A DNA stretch of 64,000 nucleotides from Pedomonas sp051304405 (GTDB taxonomy: Bacteria > Pseudomonadota > Alphaproteobacteria > Sphingomonadales > Sphingomonadaceae), in the NCBI RefSeq assembly GCF_051304405.1, contig NZ_JBPPGG010000001.1, positions 992,001-1,056,000 on the forward strand. Direction: 5' to 3'. Positions 17,243 through 25,620 of the stretch are shown here, piece by piece (position 1 is the first letter of the stretch; every line of letters begins with the position of its first letter). A program made the translations under genes and the position numbers. The notes beneath the pieces are model-generated. The model did no database searches and was not told the origin of the DNA. It saw nothing but the letters and a program-made list of their open reading frames with translations.

Positions 17243-18261
17243 AACCCGGTCCCGCCCAGATACAGGCCGCGCTGAAACGCCTCGACCCGGGCATCCGCCT
17301 CGTTCACATCTTCGGGCCCGATGAAGCCCTGGTGCGCGAACGCGCCCGCATCTTCGGCCGTCAGGTGGTTGAGGACCTGTCCGACCCGTTTCTGGTGGTC
17401 GATCTGGACGGCAAGCAGGTGGCGGACGACGACGCCGTGCTGGCGGACGAGGCCGCGAGCCTGCCCATGCTGGGCGGGCGCAAGCTGATCCGCGTCACCG
17501 GCCTCGCCGACAACGGCCTCAAGGCCGTGGAAGCCCTGCTGGACAGCCCGACCGCCGAGAACCTGGTGGTCGCCATCAGCGGTGACCTGCCCAAAACCTC
17601 CAAACTGCGCAAGGCGACCGAAGCCCACCCGCGCGCGCTCGCCATCGCCTGCTACGCGGAGGAGGGGGTGCGCCTCTCCTCCTTCCTCCAGCAGGAAGCG
17701 CAGGCCCGCGGCCTCCAGATGGATCAGGACGCCATCGAACTGCTCGCCCGCGCCGTAGGGCCGGAACGGGACATCGCCCGCAACGAACTGGACAAGCTGG
17801 CGCTCTATACGGGCGGCGGCCGGGTGCGCCTTGAGGACATGGAAGCCGTCGGCGCGGATTTCGGCCAGTCCAGCTACGACAAGCTCATCAACGCCGTGCT
17901 GGGCGGCAACGCGGTGGAAGCCGCCCGCCAGATCGACCGCATGGCCGAGGAGGGCGAGGCCGGCATCGCCCTGCTGCGCGCCGTCCTGCGCCGCCTGTGG
18001 CAGCTTCTGGAGGTCCGCACCGCCATGGCGGACGGACAGTCCCTCGACGCCGCCATCGGCGCGCTGCGCCCGCCCGTCTTCTGGAAGGAAAAGGACGCAC
18101 TCGCGGCCCAGGCCCGCCGCTGGGGCCCGGAGCGGCTGCGCACCGCCCTCAACCGCCTGCTGACAGCCGAGCGGGACATCAAGTCCTCCGGCAGCGCCGG
18201 TGACGTCATCGCCCACCAGTGCCTCATGGCACTCGCCGCCGCGGGCAGCGCCCGGCGCTGA
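17239..18261 (+). CDS. holA: DNA polymerase III subunit delta
   Basis: A 340-residue clamp-loader delta subunit: IFGPDEALVRERARIF at the start, a DPFLVVDLDGKQ stretch, GGRKLIRVTG, and C-terminal helices ending in KSSGSAGDVIAHQCLMAL. It opens the beta clamp during loading. It begins with GTG inside the lptE stop (GTGA). A single-arm palindromic repeat (element E) follows 24 bp after its stop. Confidence 0.94.
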   Translation: MKPGPAQIQAALKRLDPGIRLVHIFGPDEALVRERARIFGRQVVEDLSDPFLVVDLDGKQVADDDAVLADEAASLPMLGGRKLIRVTGLADNGLKAVEALLDSPTAENLVVAISGDLPKTSKLRKATEAHPRALAIACYAEEGVRLSSFLQQEAQARGLQMDQDAIELLARAVGPERDIARNELDKLALYTGGGRVRLEDMEAVGADFGQSSYDKLINAVLGGNAVEAARQIDRMAEEGEAGIALLRAVLRRLWQLLEVRTAMADGQSLDAAIGALRPPVFWKEKDALAAQARRWGPERLRTALNRLLTAERDIKSSGSAGDVIAHQCLMALAAAGSARR

Positions 18262-18284
18262 GCGGGGTTTCTCAAGAATATCAT

Positions 18285-18330
18285 GCAGGGGACCCAGTCC
18301 CCTGCACCCCGTTCGTTTTCACGGCCGCGC
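18285..18330. repeat. Palindromic intergenic repeat, element E (solitary left arm)
   Basis: Hairpin GCAGGGGAC...GTCCCCTGC at 18285-18305 is followed by the ACCCCGTTCGTTTTCACGG linker. No right arm was found. It lies between holA and a GNAT gene on the same strand. Confidence 0.8.
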
Positions 18331-18418
18331 CTGAGACAACGGTCTCGCAACGCCCTTGCGGGGGCCTCCCCCTTGCGTCAGCATGGCGCTTCGGAAGAGG
18401 CTGACAGGAGCCGCGCCC

Positions 18419-18847
18419 ATGACGCAGGTCGATATCGTCCTGTCCACATCGCCCACGGCGGGCATGTACGACGCCATCGCCGCACCGCTGATCGATTACA
18501 ATACCCGCACGGCAGGGCCGGCGCGGCGCGAGACCATCACCCTCCTGTTGCACGAGCCCGGCCAAAGGCGCGCCAGCGGCGGATTGTGGAGCCGGTTCAG
18601 CTACGACTGGCTGTTTGTCGAGCTGCTGGCCGTGCCCGAGCAGTTGCGGGGCAAAGGGCTGGGCACCCAACTGATGAAACGGGCCGAAGACATCGCCCGG
18701 CACCGGGGCGCAGCCGGAATTTGGCTGGACACATTCAGTTTCCAGGCGCGGGGCTTCTACGAGAAGTTGGGCTTCAGTGTGTTCGGCGAACTGCCGGGTC
18801 ATCCGCGGGGCGGGGCCCGCTACTTCATGAGCAAGACGCTCTCCTGA
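18419..18847 (+). CDS. GNAT-family N-acetyltransferase
   Basis: A 142-residue GNAT protein. The acetyl-CoA loop RGKGLG follows VELLAVPEQL, and the last motif reads WLDTFSFQARGFYEKLGFSVFGEL, a pattern seen in small cytosolic GNATs with unknown acceptors. ATG 18419 follows CAGGAG at good spacing. A perfect parS site begins 9 bp after its stop. Confidence 0.88.
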   Translation: MTQVDIVLSTSPTAGMYDAIAAPLIDYNTRTAGPARRETITLLLHEPGQRRASGGLWSRFSYDWLFVELLAVPEQLRGKGLGTQLMKRAEDIARHRGAAGIWLDTFSFQARGFYEKLGFSVFGELPGHPRGGARYFMSKTLS

Positions 18848-18855
18848 CCCGCGCG

Positions 18856-18871
18856 TGTTTCACGTGAAACA
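18856..18871. promoter_or_regulatory. parS centromere-like site 1
   Basis: TGTTTCACGTGAAACA, a perfect 16-bp palindrome matching the universal parS sequence bound by ParB. It lies in the gap between the GNAT gene and parB, about 230 bp from the parB 3' end. Confidence 0.95.
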
Positions 18872-18887
18872 TCGGGTTTGATGTTTT

Positions 18888-19057
18888 GCAGGGGGAACTT
18901 GTTCCCCCTGCGACCCCCTGTTCGTTTTTTTCGGGGCGCGCCCTCTAAAGAAAGGGTGCGCCCCAATAAACTTTTATTGGGCCGTGCATTCAGCGGCCTC
19001 TGGAAGCACGGCCGGATAGAAACGAAAGGGGGTGCAGGGGGTCCGAGACCCCCTGCA
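18888..19057. repeat. Palindromic intergenic repeat, element F (paired)
   Basis: Left hairpin 18888-18911, linker with CCCCCTGTTCGTTTTTT, an internal GGGGCGCGCCC/GGGTGCGCCCC hairpin, an AT hairpin (CCAATAAACTTTTATTGG), a GGCCGTGC/GCACGGCC module, linker AACGAAAGGGGGTG and right hairpin 19035-19057. It lies between the convergent GNAT and parB genes, next to parS site 1. Confidence 0.88.
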
Positions 19058-19097
19058 AATCATCCCTTCCCGAAAATTGCCGAAGAAAAACCGAACC

Positions 19098-20048
19098 TTA
19101 CACCCTCTGGGCCGTCAGGCGCGCGCAGATCTCGTCCAGCTGGTCCAGGTTCTTGTAGCTGATGGTGAGCGTGCCCTGGCCGTTGCGGTCGTTGATGGTG
19201 ACGGCCATGCCGATGGCGGCGGAGAGGTCGCGTTCCAGCGCCAGGGTGTCGGGGTCCTTGCCGGGCTTCAGCTTCGCCTCGGCCTTGGGCGCGGCGGCCG
19301 TGGCCGGGTTCTTGGCTTCCTGCGCCAGCAGTTCGGTCTGGCGGACGCTGAGGCCCTTTTCCACCACTTCGTCGGCGAGTTTGGCCGGGTCCGGCGTGTT
19401 GGCCAGGGCGCGGGCGTGGCCCATGGTGAGGGTGCCTTCCGCCACCAGCGCGCGGACGTAGGGCGGCAGGTCGAGGAGGCGCAGCAGGTTGGCGATGTGG
19501 CTGCGGCTCTTGCCCACCAGCTTGCCGATTTCTTCCTGCGTGTGGTGGAATTCGTCGATCAGGCGGCGGTAGCCTTCCGCTTCCTCGATGGGGTTGAGGT
19601 CCTGCCGCTGGATGTTCTCGATGAGGGCGATTTCGAGCGTGGTGCTGTCGTCCAGATCGCGAACGATAGCGGGCAGTTCGTGCAGCGGCACCCGCTGCGA
19701 GGCGCGCCAGCGGCGCTCGCCTGCCACGATCTCGTAGAACCCGGGCCGGTTGGGGGCGGGGCGCAGCAGCAGCGGCTGGAGCACGCCCTTTTCGCGGATG
19801 GAGCGGGCCAGTTCGTCAATGGCTTCGTCCGAGAAGCTGCGGCGCGGCTGCTTGGCGTTGGGGATGATCTTGTCGATGGCGATGCGTTGCGGTGCCTGGC
19901 GCGGCGCGGCTGCGGTTTCGGCGGCGGCCTCCACCAGATCTGCAGCGGCGGCCGAACGGGACGGCTGCGCCTTCACGCTGGCATTGAATTCCCCGAACAG
20001 GGCCTCCAGCCCCTTGCCCAGCCCCGACGGTCGTTTGGGAGTCGCCAT
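19098..20048 (-). CDS. parB: Chromosome-partitioning protein ParB
   Basis: A 316-residue ParB: N-terminal GLGKGLEALFGE box that binds ParA, the CTPase domain with GERRWRAS, IENIQRQDLNPIEEAEGYRRLI, a helix-turn-helix (IGKLVGKSRSHIANLLRLLDLP) for parS, and a C-terminal dimer domain. It spreads from parS and loads SMC. Four parS sites lie within 5 kb. It is the last gene of mnmG-rsmG-parA-parB, 29 bp after the parA stop. Confidence 0.97.
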   Translation of the reverse strand: MATPKRPSGLGKGLEALFGEFNASVKAQPSRSAAAADLVEAAAETAAAPRQAPQRIAIDKIIPNAKQPRRSFSDEAIDELARSIREKGVLQPLLLRPAPNRPGFYEIVAGERRWRASQRVPLHELPAIVRDLDDSTTLEIALIENIQRQDLNPIEEAEGYRRLIDEFHHTQEEIGKLVGKSRSHIANLLRLLDLPPYVRALVAEGTLTMGHARALANTPDPAKLADEVVEKGLSVRQTELLAQEAKNPATAAAPKAEAKLKPGKDPDTLALERDLSAAIGMAVTINDRNGQGTLTISYKNLDQLDEICARLTAQRV

Positions 20049-20077
20049 GTTTCACCAGTCCTCAAGTCAAGGTCGCG

Positions 20078-20878
20078 TCAGGCCGCTTCCACGGCCGCTT
20101 CCATGCGCCGCAGGATTTCGGTCGCCAGTTTCATGTAGGCCTCCGAGCCGGGGCACCTGTGATCGTAGAGCAGCGCCGGCTTGCCGTGGGAGGGCGCTTC
20201 GGACAGGCGCACGTTGCGGGGGATGACCGTCTCGAATACCAGGTTGCCGAGGCAGCTGCGGACATCTTCCGCCACCTGGTCGGACAGCTTGTTGCGCTTG
20301 TCGTACATGGTGAGCACGACGCCGGAAATGCCCAGCATCGGGTTGAAGTTGCCGCGCACCCGATCGATGGTTTGCAGCAGCTGGCTCAGGCCTTCCAGCG
20401 CGAAGAACTCGCACTGAAGCGGCACCAGCACGCCTTCGGCGGCCACCAGGGCGTTGATCGTCAGCAGGCCGAGGGACGGCGGGCAATCGATGATGACGTA
20501 ATCGTAATCCGCGCAGGCCTCGGCCAGCGCCGTCTTGAGGCGGAAGCTGCGCTGCTCCATGTCCACCAGCTCGATCTCGGCGCCCGAGAGGTCAATGGTG
20601 GAGGGGATGAGCCAGAGATTCGGCACCACGGTTTCCTGCCGCGCTTCGGCCACGGTGGCTTCGCCCAGCAACAGGTCGTAGGTGGAGAGGGCGCGATGGG
20701 CCCGGTCCACGCCCAGTCCGGTGGAGGCGTTGCCCTGCGGGTCCATGTCGATCACCAGCACCTTGCGGCCAACGGCCGCCATGCCGGTGGCAAGGTTGAT
20801 CGCCGTGGTGGTCTTGCCCACGCCGCCCTTCTGGTTGGCGATGGCGATGATGCGACAATCAGGGGAATTACCCGTCAT
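20078..20878 (-). CDS. parA: Chromosome-partitioning ATPase ParA
   Basis: A 266-residue deviant Walker ATPase: KGGVGKTT at residues 17-24, then VLVIDMDPQGNASTGLG and DYVIIDCPPSLGLLTINAL. It drives segregation of ParB-parS complexes from the origin. The ATG at 20878 overlaps the rsmG stop by four bases (ATGA). An in-frame extension to 20905 lies inside rsmG and is less likely. Confidence 0.97.
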   Translation of the reverse strand: MTGNSPDCRIIAIANQKGGVGKTTTAINLATGMAAVGRKVLVIDMDPQGNASTGLGVDRAHRALSTYDLLLGEATVAEARQETVVPNLWLIPSTIDLSGAEIELVDMEQRSFRLKTALAEACADYDYVIIDCPPSLGLLTINALVAAEGVLVPLQCEFFALEGLSQLLQTIDRVRGNFNPMLGISGVVLTMYDKRNKLSDQVAEDVRSCLGNLVFETVIPRNVRLSEAPSHGKPALLYDHRCPGSEAYMKLATEILRRMEAAVEAA

Positions 20879-21522
20879 TTCCTGGCCTTTCGCGCCACGC
20901 CCCATGCCTCGACGACACGGCCGCGGGGGTCCGACAGACTGGCATGAAGGTGATACTCAAAGGCCCATTTCTGCTGGGCCTCAGCCAGTTCCGCTTCCAC
21001 ATCCTGGCCCTTGAGCATGAGCCAACGGGTGGATGATGCCGCGAAGGGGTGGCCCCAGTCAAACAGTTGCGCCAGCCTGGCGAGCGCACGGGCGGAGATG
21101 ATGTCGGCCTTGAAGCGCGTCATCTTCTCCAGCCGCTCGTTGTGGACGATCACCCGGTCGTGGAGGGCGAGGGCGTCCACCACCGCCTCCAAAAAGCGGC
21201 ACTTTTTCCCAATGGATTCAACGAGATGGACTTCGCCTACGCCCATGATCGCCATGACGAGGCCAGGAAAGCCCGCGCCGGAGCCCATGTCCATCCACAC
21301 CTTGTCCTGCGGGTTTTCGACCAGCCGGAACAGCTGGGCCGAATCCAGGATATGCCGCCGCCAGGCGTCCGGCAGGGTGGCCGGGCCCACCAGATTGAGC
21401 CGGGTCTGCCAGTCCTTGAGCATGAGCACGTAGCGATTGAGGGCGCTCAGTGTTTCACGTGAAACATCGATCACGTCGGTCAACACCTCGGGACCGGACG
21501 TTTCCTGGACCATGTCGTTCAT
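20875..21522 (-). CDS. rsmG: 16S rRNA (guanine-527-N7) methyltransferase RsmG (GidB)
   Basis: A 215-residue SAM methyltransferase with WRRHILDSAQLF, the SAM site MDMGSGAGFPGLVMAI, and SARALARLAQLFDW. It methylates G527 of 16S rRNA. Start and stop both overlap neighbours by four bases (mnmG and parA). A perfect parS site sits inside its 5' coding region at 21451-21466. Confidence 0.96.
   Translation of the reverse strand: MNDMVQETSGPEVLTDVIDVSRETLSALNRYVLMLKDWQTRLNLVGPATLPDAWRRHILDSAQLFRLVENPQDKVWMDMGSGAGFPGLVMAIMGVGEVHLVESIGKKCRFLEAVVDALALHDRVIVHNERLEKMTRFKADIISARALARLAQLFDWGHPFAASSTRWLMLKGQDVEAELAEAQQKWAFEYHLHASLSDPRGRVVEAWGVARKARK
21451..21466. promoter_or_regulatory. parS centromere-like site 2 (inside rsmG)
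   Basis: TGTTTCACGTGAAACA, identical to site 1, embedded in the coding sequence of rsmG at about codons 19-24 (the Asp-Val-Ser-Arg-Glu-Thr stretch). Confidence 0.93.
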
Positions 21523-23399
21523 GCTGCGGACCGGCGGCTGGCGTGTTTCCTGACGTGGGCGAGAAGGGCCGTGAGCGCCGCCGGCGTGACGCCCGGCAGC
21601 CGGGCCGCCGCGCCTAGGGTCGCCGGACGGGCCACCGACAGCTTTTCCCGCAACTCGGCGGACAGGCCCATCACCGCGGCGTAATCCAGATCCTGCGGCA
21701 GGGTCAGGGCCTCATCGCGGCGGAACGCTTCGATATCTTCCCGCTGACGGTCGATGTAGGTGGCGTACTTGGCGTCGATCTCGATCTGCTCGGCCACCGC
21801 CGGGTCCACCTCGGCCAGCTCCGGCCACACCGTGCACAGCCGCGCCCAATCGATATCCGGGTAGCGCATCAGCTCGAACGCCGTGCGGACGATGCCGTCC
21901 TGATTGACGCTGAGACCATGCCGCGCCGCCTGCGTGGGAGAGAGGGCGCGGCCTTCCACCATCGCCCGCGCCTCCTGCAAGGCGTCCATCTTGCGGCGGA
22001 ACGCAGCGGCGCGCTCGGCGCCGACGCATCCGGCGGCAATGCCCAGCGGGGTGAGGCGCTGATCGGCGTTGTCCGCCCGCAGCCGCAGGCGATACTCGGC
22101 GCGGGAGGTGAACATGCGGTAGGGCTCGCGCGTGCCCTGGGTCGTCAGGTCATCCACCATCACGCCAAGGTAGGCGTCGGCGCGGTCGATGAGGAACGGC
22201 TCGGCGCTGCCGCCCGCCACCCGGGCCGCATTGAGACCGGCCAGCAGACCCTGCGCTGCCGCTTCCTCGTAGCCAGTGGTACCGTTGATCTGCCCGGCGA
22301 AAAACAGGCCCTTCACCTTCAGCGTCTCGAGGCTGGGCTTCAGCTCCCGCGGATCGACGAAATCGTACTCGATGGCGTAACCGGGGCGCAGGATCTTCAC
22401 CCGCTCCAGGCCCGGAATGGTGCGCAGGAAGGCGTCCTGGACTTCCTCCGGCAGGGAGGTGGAAATGCCATTGGGGTAGATGGTGGCGTCGTCCAGCCCC
22501 TCCGGTTCGAGGAAAATCTGGTGGCTGTCCTTGTCGGCAAAGCGCATCACCTTGTCCTCGATGGATGGGCAATAGCGCGGGCCGACGCCCTCGATCCGCC
22601 CCGCATACATGGGGGCACGGTGAATGTTGGCGCGGATGATCTCGTGCGTTTTCGCCGTGGTCCGCGTGATGTAGCAGGATACCTGAGGGGTTGTGATCGC
22701 CCCGGTCAGGAAGGAGAACGGCACCGCCGGGTCATCGCCCGGCTGGGCCTCCAGCCCGGCCCAGTCGATGGACCGCCCGTCGAGACGGGCCGGAGTGCCG
22801 GTCTTGAGCCGCCCGAGCGCGAAACCAAACCGCTTCAGGGTGTCGGACAGGCCAACGGACGGCTGTTCGCCCACACGGCCCGCCGGAATCTGCGTCTCGC
22901 CGATATGAATAACGCCACGCAGGAAGGTGCCGGTGGTCAGCACCACCGCGCCCGCCGCCAGCCGGGTGCCGTCCGCCAGCACCACACCGGAGATGACCGG
23001 GCCGGACTCCGTCTCGCTGTAGGTCAGGTCTTCCGCGGCTGCCGCAACCACCGTCAGATTGGGGTAGTTGAGCATCACGTCCTGCATCGCGCGGCGATAC
23101 AGCTTGCGGTCCGCCTGCGCGCGCGGGCCCTGAACCGCCGGACCCTTGCGGCGGTTGAGCAGGCGGAACTGAATGCCCGCCGCGTCCGCCACCCGGCCCA
23201 TCACTCCGTCCAGCGCGTCGATTTCGCGAACCAGATGCCCCTTGCCAAGCCCGCCAATGGCCGGGTTGCACGACATCTCGCCGATGGTCTCCACCCTGTG
23301 GGTGACAAGCGCAGTCCTCGCGCCCATGCGCGCGGCCGCCGCCGCGGCTTCGCAGCCGGCGTGACCCCCGCCGATAACGATAACGTCGTAGCTTGGCAT
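21519..23399 (-). CDS. mnmG: tRNA uridine-5-carboxymethylaminomethyl synthesis enzyme MnmG (GidA)
   Basis: A 626-residue flavoprotein: FAD motif IGGGHAGCEAA near residue 9, PAIGGLGKGHLVREIDALDG, a TGTFLRG loop, the AGQINGTTGYEEAAAQGL signature, and a C-terminal helical domain. With MnmE it modifies the wobble uridine of several tRNAs. It starts with ATG 23399 without a clear ribosome site. A promoter-like sequence lies so close that the message may be nearly leaderless. Confidence 0.97.
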   Translation of the reverse strand: MPSYDVIVIGGGHAGCEAAAAAARMGARTALVTHRVETIGEMSCNPAIGGLGKGHLVREIDALDGVMGRVADAAGIQFRLLNRRKGPAVQGPRAQADRKLYRRAMQDVMLNYPNLTVVAAAAEDLTYSETESGPVISGVVLADGTRLAAGAVVLTTGTFLRGVIHIGETQIPAGRVGEQPSVGLSDTLKRFGFALGRLKTGTPARLDGRSIDWAGLEAQPGDDPAVPFSFLTGAITTPQVSCYITRTTAKTHEIIRANIHRAPMYAGRIEGVGPRYCPSIEDKVMRFADKDSHQIFLEPEGLDDATIYPNGISTSLPEEVQDAFLRTIPGLERVKILRPGYAIEYDFVDPRELKPSLETLKVKGLFFAGQINGTTGYEEAAAQGLLAGLNAARVAGGSAEPFLIDRADAYLGVMVDDLTTQGTREPYRMFTSRAEYRLRLRADNADQRLTPLGIAAGCVGAERAAAFRRKMDALQEARAMVEGRALSPTQAARHGLSVNQDGIVRTAFELMRYPDIDWARLCTVWPELAEVDPAVAEQIEIDAKYATYIDRQREDIEAFRRDEALTLPQDLDYAAVMGLSAELREKLSVARPATLGAAARLPGVTPAALTALLAHVRKHASRRSAA

Positions 23400-23409
23400 G
23401 ATCGCCCAT

Positions 23410-23437
23410 CAGTATGGTTTTGCCAGGCGGAAGTCAA
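23410..23437 (-). promoter_or_regulatory. Predicted sigma-70-type promoter of mnmG
   Basis: On the minus strand TTGACT (23437-23432), a 16-bp spacer and ATACTG (23415-23410). Transcription would start about 4 bp before the mnmG ATG. parS site 3 ends 12 bp upstream of the -35 box. Confidence 0.5.
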
Positions 23438-23449
23438 ACAGGGAGGCAG

Positions 23450-23465
23450 TGTTCCACGTGAAACA
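23450..23465. promoter_or_regulatory. parS centromere-like site 3
   Basis: TGTTCCACGTGAAACA, the same sequence as the classical Bacillus parS, one change from a perfect palindrome. It lies 51 bp upstream of the mnmG start. Confidence 0.93.
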
Positions 23466-23488
23466 GTGGGTGTGGTGCGCGGGGTGAG

Positions 23489-23504
23489 TGTTCCACGTGG
23501 AACA
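23489..23504. promoter_or_regulatory. parS centromere-like site 4
   Basis: TGTTCCACGTGGAACA, a perfect palindrome of parS type, 23 bp beyond site 3. The pair suggests a ParB loading cluster in the mnmG upstream region. Confidence 0.88.
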
Positions 23505-23524
23505 TTGCCGCTGAGGGTTTCATT

Positions 23525-23646
23525 GCAGGAGGGTCGCGGACCCTTTTGGCAACCTCCCTTTATCTTATCGGGACGTGCGCGGTATCGAACGGGCGCGGCC
23601 CTTTGAAACGAAAGGGGGATCGAAAGGGGGTCCGAGACCCCCTTTC
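23525..23646. repeat. Palindromic intergenic repeat, element G (paired)
   Basis: An imperfect left hairpin starts at 23525 (GCAGGAGGGTC, with a mutated 3' arm), followed by a GGGACGTGCGC/GCGCGGCCC module. The right hairpin at 23622-23646 has arms GAAAGGGGG/CCCCCTTTC instead of GCAG..., with matching changes on both sides. It lies just past the mnmE stop. Confidence 0.83.
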
Positions 23647-23663
23647 GTGGGAAAACGCCAACC

Positions 23664-24974
23664 TCACTTCCCGATGCAGAAATCCCGGAAGATGACGTCG
23701 AGCAGGTCTTCCACGTCGACGCGGCCGGTGATGCGCCCGAGCGCCCGGGCGGCGAGGCGCATGTCTTCCGCCATCAGAACAAGGTCGGGCTGGGTGAGGG
23801 CTGCTTCCAGGTGGGCGCGGCAGGCCTCAAGCGCGTGCCGGTGCCGCTCGCGGGTGAGGAGCACGGATTCGCCGCCGCCCAGGGCCTTGCCTGCCCAGAC
23901 GGCGAGGTGGGCGACCAGTTCGGCAAGGCCCTGGCCGGTTACGACGGAGATGTGGAAGCGGCCGTCGTGCCAGCCGGGGGGCAGGCCGCCGAGGTCGATC
24001 TTGGTGATGACGGAGAGGCTTTCACCTTCCGCCGCCGTTGCGGCCGGTTCCTCGCCGCAGGGGGTGAGGTGGAGGCGCAGGTCGGCGGCCCGGGCACGGG
24101 CGCGGGCACGGGCGACGCCTTCGGCTTCGACGGGGTCGTCGGTCTCCCGCAGGCCCGCCGTATCGATCAGCGTGACCGGGTAGCCGCCGAGGTTGAGGTG
24201 GACCTCGATCACATCGCGGGTGGTGCCGGCGATGTTGGAGACGATGGCCACGTCCCGCTTGGCCAAGGCATTGAGAAGGCTTGATTTTCCCGCGTTCGGC
24301 CGGCCGATGATGGCGACGCTCAGCCCGTCGCGCAGGCGCTCGCCCCGGCTGCCGTCCGCCAGATGCCGGGCGATCTCGGCCGAGAGCCGGGCGATCTGAT
24401 CCTTCACCTGCGCCGAGACGTGCTCGGGCACGTCATCCTCATCGGCGAAGTCGATGTCCGCCTCCACATAGGCCAGCGCCCGCACCAGCCGCTCGCGCCA
24501 GCCCTCGTAGAGGTCGGCGAGCACGCCCTGCATCTGGCGCAGCGCCTGCCGCCGCTGGGCTTCGGTTTCGGCGTTGATGAGGTCGGCGAGGCCCTCCACC
24601 TGGGTCAGATCCATCTTGCCCGCGAGGAAGGCGCGGCGGGTGAACTCGCCCGGCTCGGCAGGGCGCAGCCCCGGCTGCCGCCCGAGGGCCGCCAGCACCC
24701 CGGAGACCACCGCCGGGCCGCCGTGCACGTGCAGCTCCGCCACGTCCTCGCCGGTGAAGCTGTGGGGGGCGGGGAACCACAGCACGAGGGACTGGTCGAT
24801 CACCTCGCCGTCCTGCGGGTCGCGCAGAAGGCGCAGCGCCGCCGTGCGGGGCGGGGGGAGCGGCCCGCCGGTCAGGAGCCGGACCGCCTCGCCCGCCTTC
24901 GCGCCCGAGACGCGCACCACCGCCACGCCCGCCGGGCCGCGCCCCGAGGACAGGGCGAAGATCGTCTCGCTCAT
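23664..24974 (-). CDS. mnmE: tRNA modification GTPase MnmE (TrmE)
   Basis: A 436-residue GTPase: N-terminal tetrahydrofolate-binding domain beginning SETIFALSSGRGPAGVAVVRVSG, helical domain, a G domain with GRPNAGKSS (~222), and the C-terminal CIGK with the essential Cys. Partner of MnmG in wobble uridine modification. ATG 24974 follows GGAAGG. The downstream end carries element G and then the parS pair before mnmG. Confidence 0.97.
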   Translation of the reverse strand: MSETIFALSSGRGPAGVAVVRVSGAKAGEAVRLLTGGPLPPPRTAALRLLRDPQDGEVIDQSLVLWFPAPHSFTGEDVAELHVHGGPAVVSGVLAALGRQPGLRPAEPGEFTRRAFLAGKMDLTQVEGLADLINAETEAQRRQALRQMQGVLADLYEGWRERLVRALAYVEADIDFADEDDVPEHVSAQVKDQIARLSAEIARHLADGSRGERLRDGLSVAIIGRPNAGKSSLLNALAKRDVAIVSNIAGTTRDVIEVHLNLGGYPVTLIDTAGLRETDDPVEAEGVARARARARAADLRLHLTPCGEEPAATAAEGESLSVITKIDLGGLPPGWHDGRFHISVVTGQGLAELVAHLAVWAGKALGGGESVLLTRERHRHALEACRAHLEAALTQPDLVLMAEDMRLAARALGRITGRVDVEDLLDVIFRDFCIGK

Positions 24975-25090
24975 CGGTCTGCCACCTTCCTTGCCGTTCG
25001 CCTGCGGGATACGCCGATCAGATCTTCCCCCGCAAGCACCTGTTCGTGCTAAGACTTCGGCCACTGTCGTTCTGTTCGCAGGAGGCCGCA

Positions 25091-25543
25091 ATGCCCACCC
25101 TTTCGCTTCATACCCCCATCGGCGACATTACCCTGTGCGAGGACGAGGGCCAGATCGTCGCGGTCGAGTGGGGCTGGGGCAGCGCGCAGGAGGAAACGCC
25201 CCTGCTGCGGACGGCCCGGGAGCAGCTTGACGCCTACTTCGACGGCAAGCTCCGGCAGTTCACCCTGCCGCTGGCGCCCTGGGGCACGCCGCGCCGCCAG
25301 CAGATCTGGCAGGCCATGGCCGCCATCCCCTATGGGCAGACCAAAACATACGGACAAATCGCCAAGGAGTTGGGCACCTCGGCCCGCGCCGTGGGGCAGG
25401 CCTGCGCCAACAACCCGATCCCCATCCTCATTCCCTGCCACCGAGTGCTGAGCAGCACGCCCGGCTCCGATTACTACAGCTTCGGCGACGGCACGGAGAC
25501 CAAGACCCTGTTGCTGCGCCTGGAAGGCGCCCTTGATCACTGA
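25091..25543 (+). CDS. Methylated-DNA--protein-cysteine methyltransferase (Ogt/MGMT type)
   Basis: A 150-residue suicide DNA-repair protein. The helix-turn-helix segment PYGQTKTYGQIAKELGTSARAVGQA precedes the active-site PCHRV (115-119), with the acceptor Cys 116. It removes O6-alkyl groups from guanine. CAGGAG precedes the ATG at 25091. No AdaA-type regulatory domain is present. It is divergent from mnmE, 116 bp apart. Confidence 0.94.
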   Translation: MPTLSLHTPIGDITLCEDEGQIVAVEWGWGSAQEETPLLRTAREQLDAYFDGKLRQFTLPLAPWGTPRRQQIWQAMAAIPYGQTKTYGQIAKELGTSARAVGQACANNPIPILIPCHRVLSSTPGSDYYSFGDGTETKTLLLRLEGALDH

Positions 25544-25553
25544 TCGTTAGCCA

Positions 25554-25581
25554 TTGACCGGGCGCTTTTCCGGCGTATCTG
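25554..25581 (+). promoter_or_regulatory. Predicted sigma-70 promoter of the dienelactone hydrolase gene
   Basis: TTGACC at 25554-25559, a 16-bp spacer and TATCTG at 25576-25581. The start would fall near 25588, leaving a 30-nt leader with an AAGGAGAG ribosome site. Confidence 0.5.
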
Positions 25582-25620
25582 ATTTTTTTCGAGCATTTTC
25601 AGAATCATAAGGAGAGATCA

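Noticed and set aside
20041..20060. ATGTTTCACC at the parB start as a fifth parS
   Set aside because: Only a half-site; the palindromic other half is missing.
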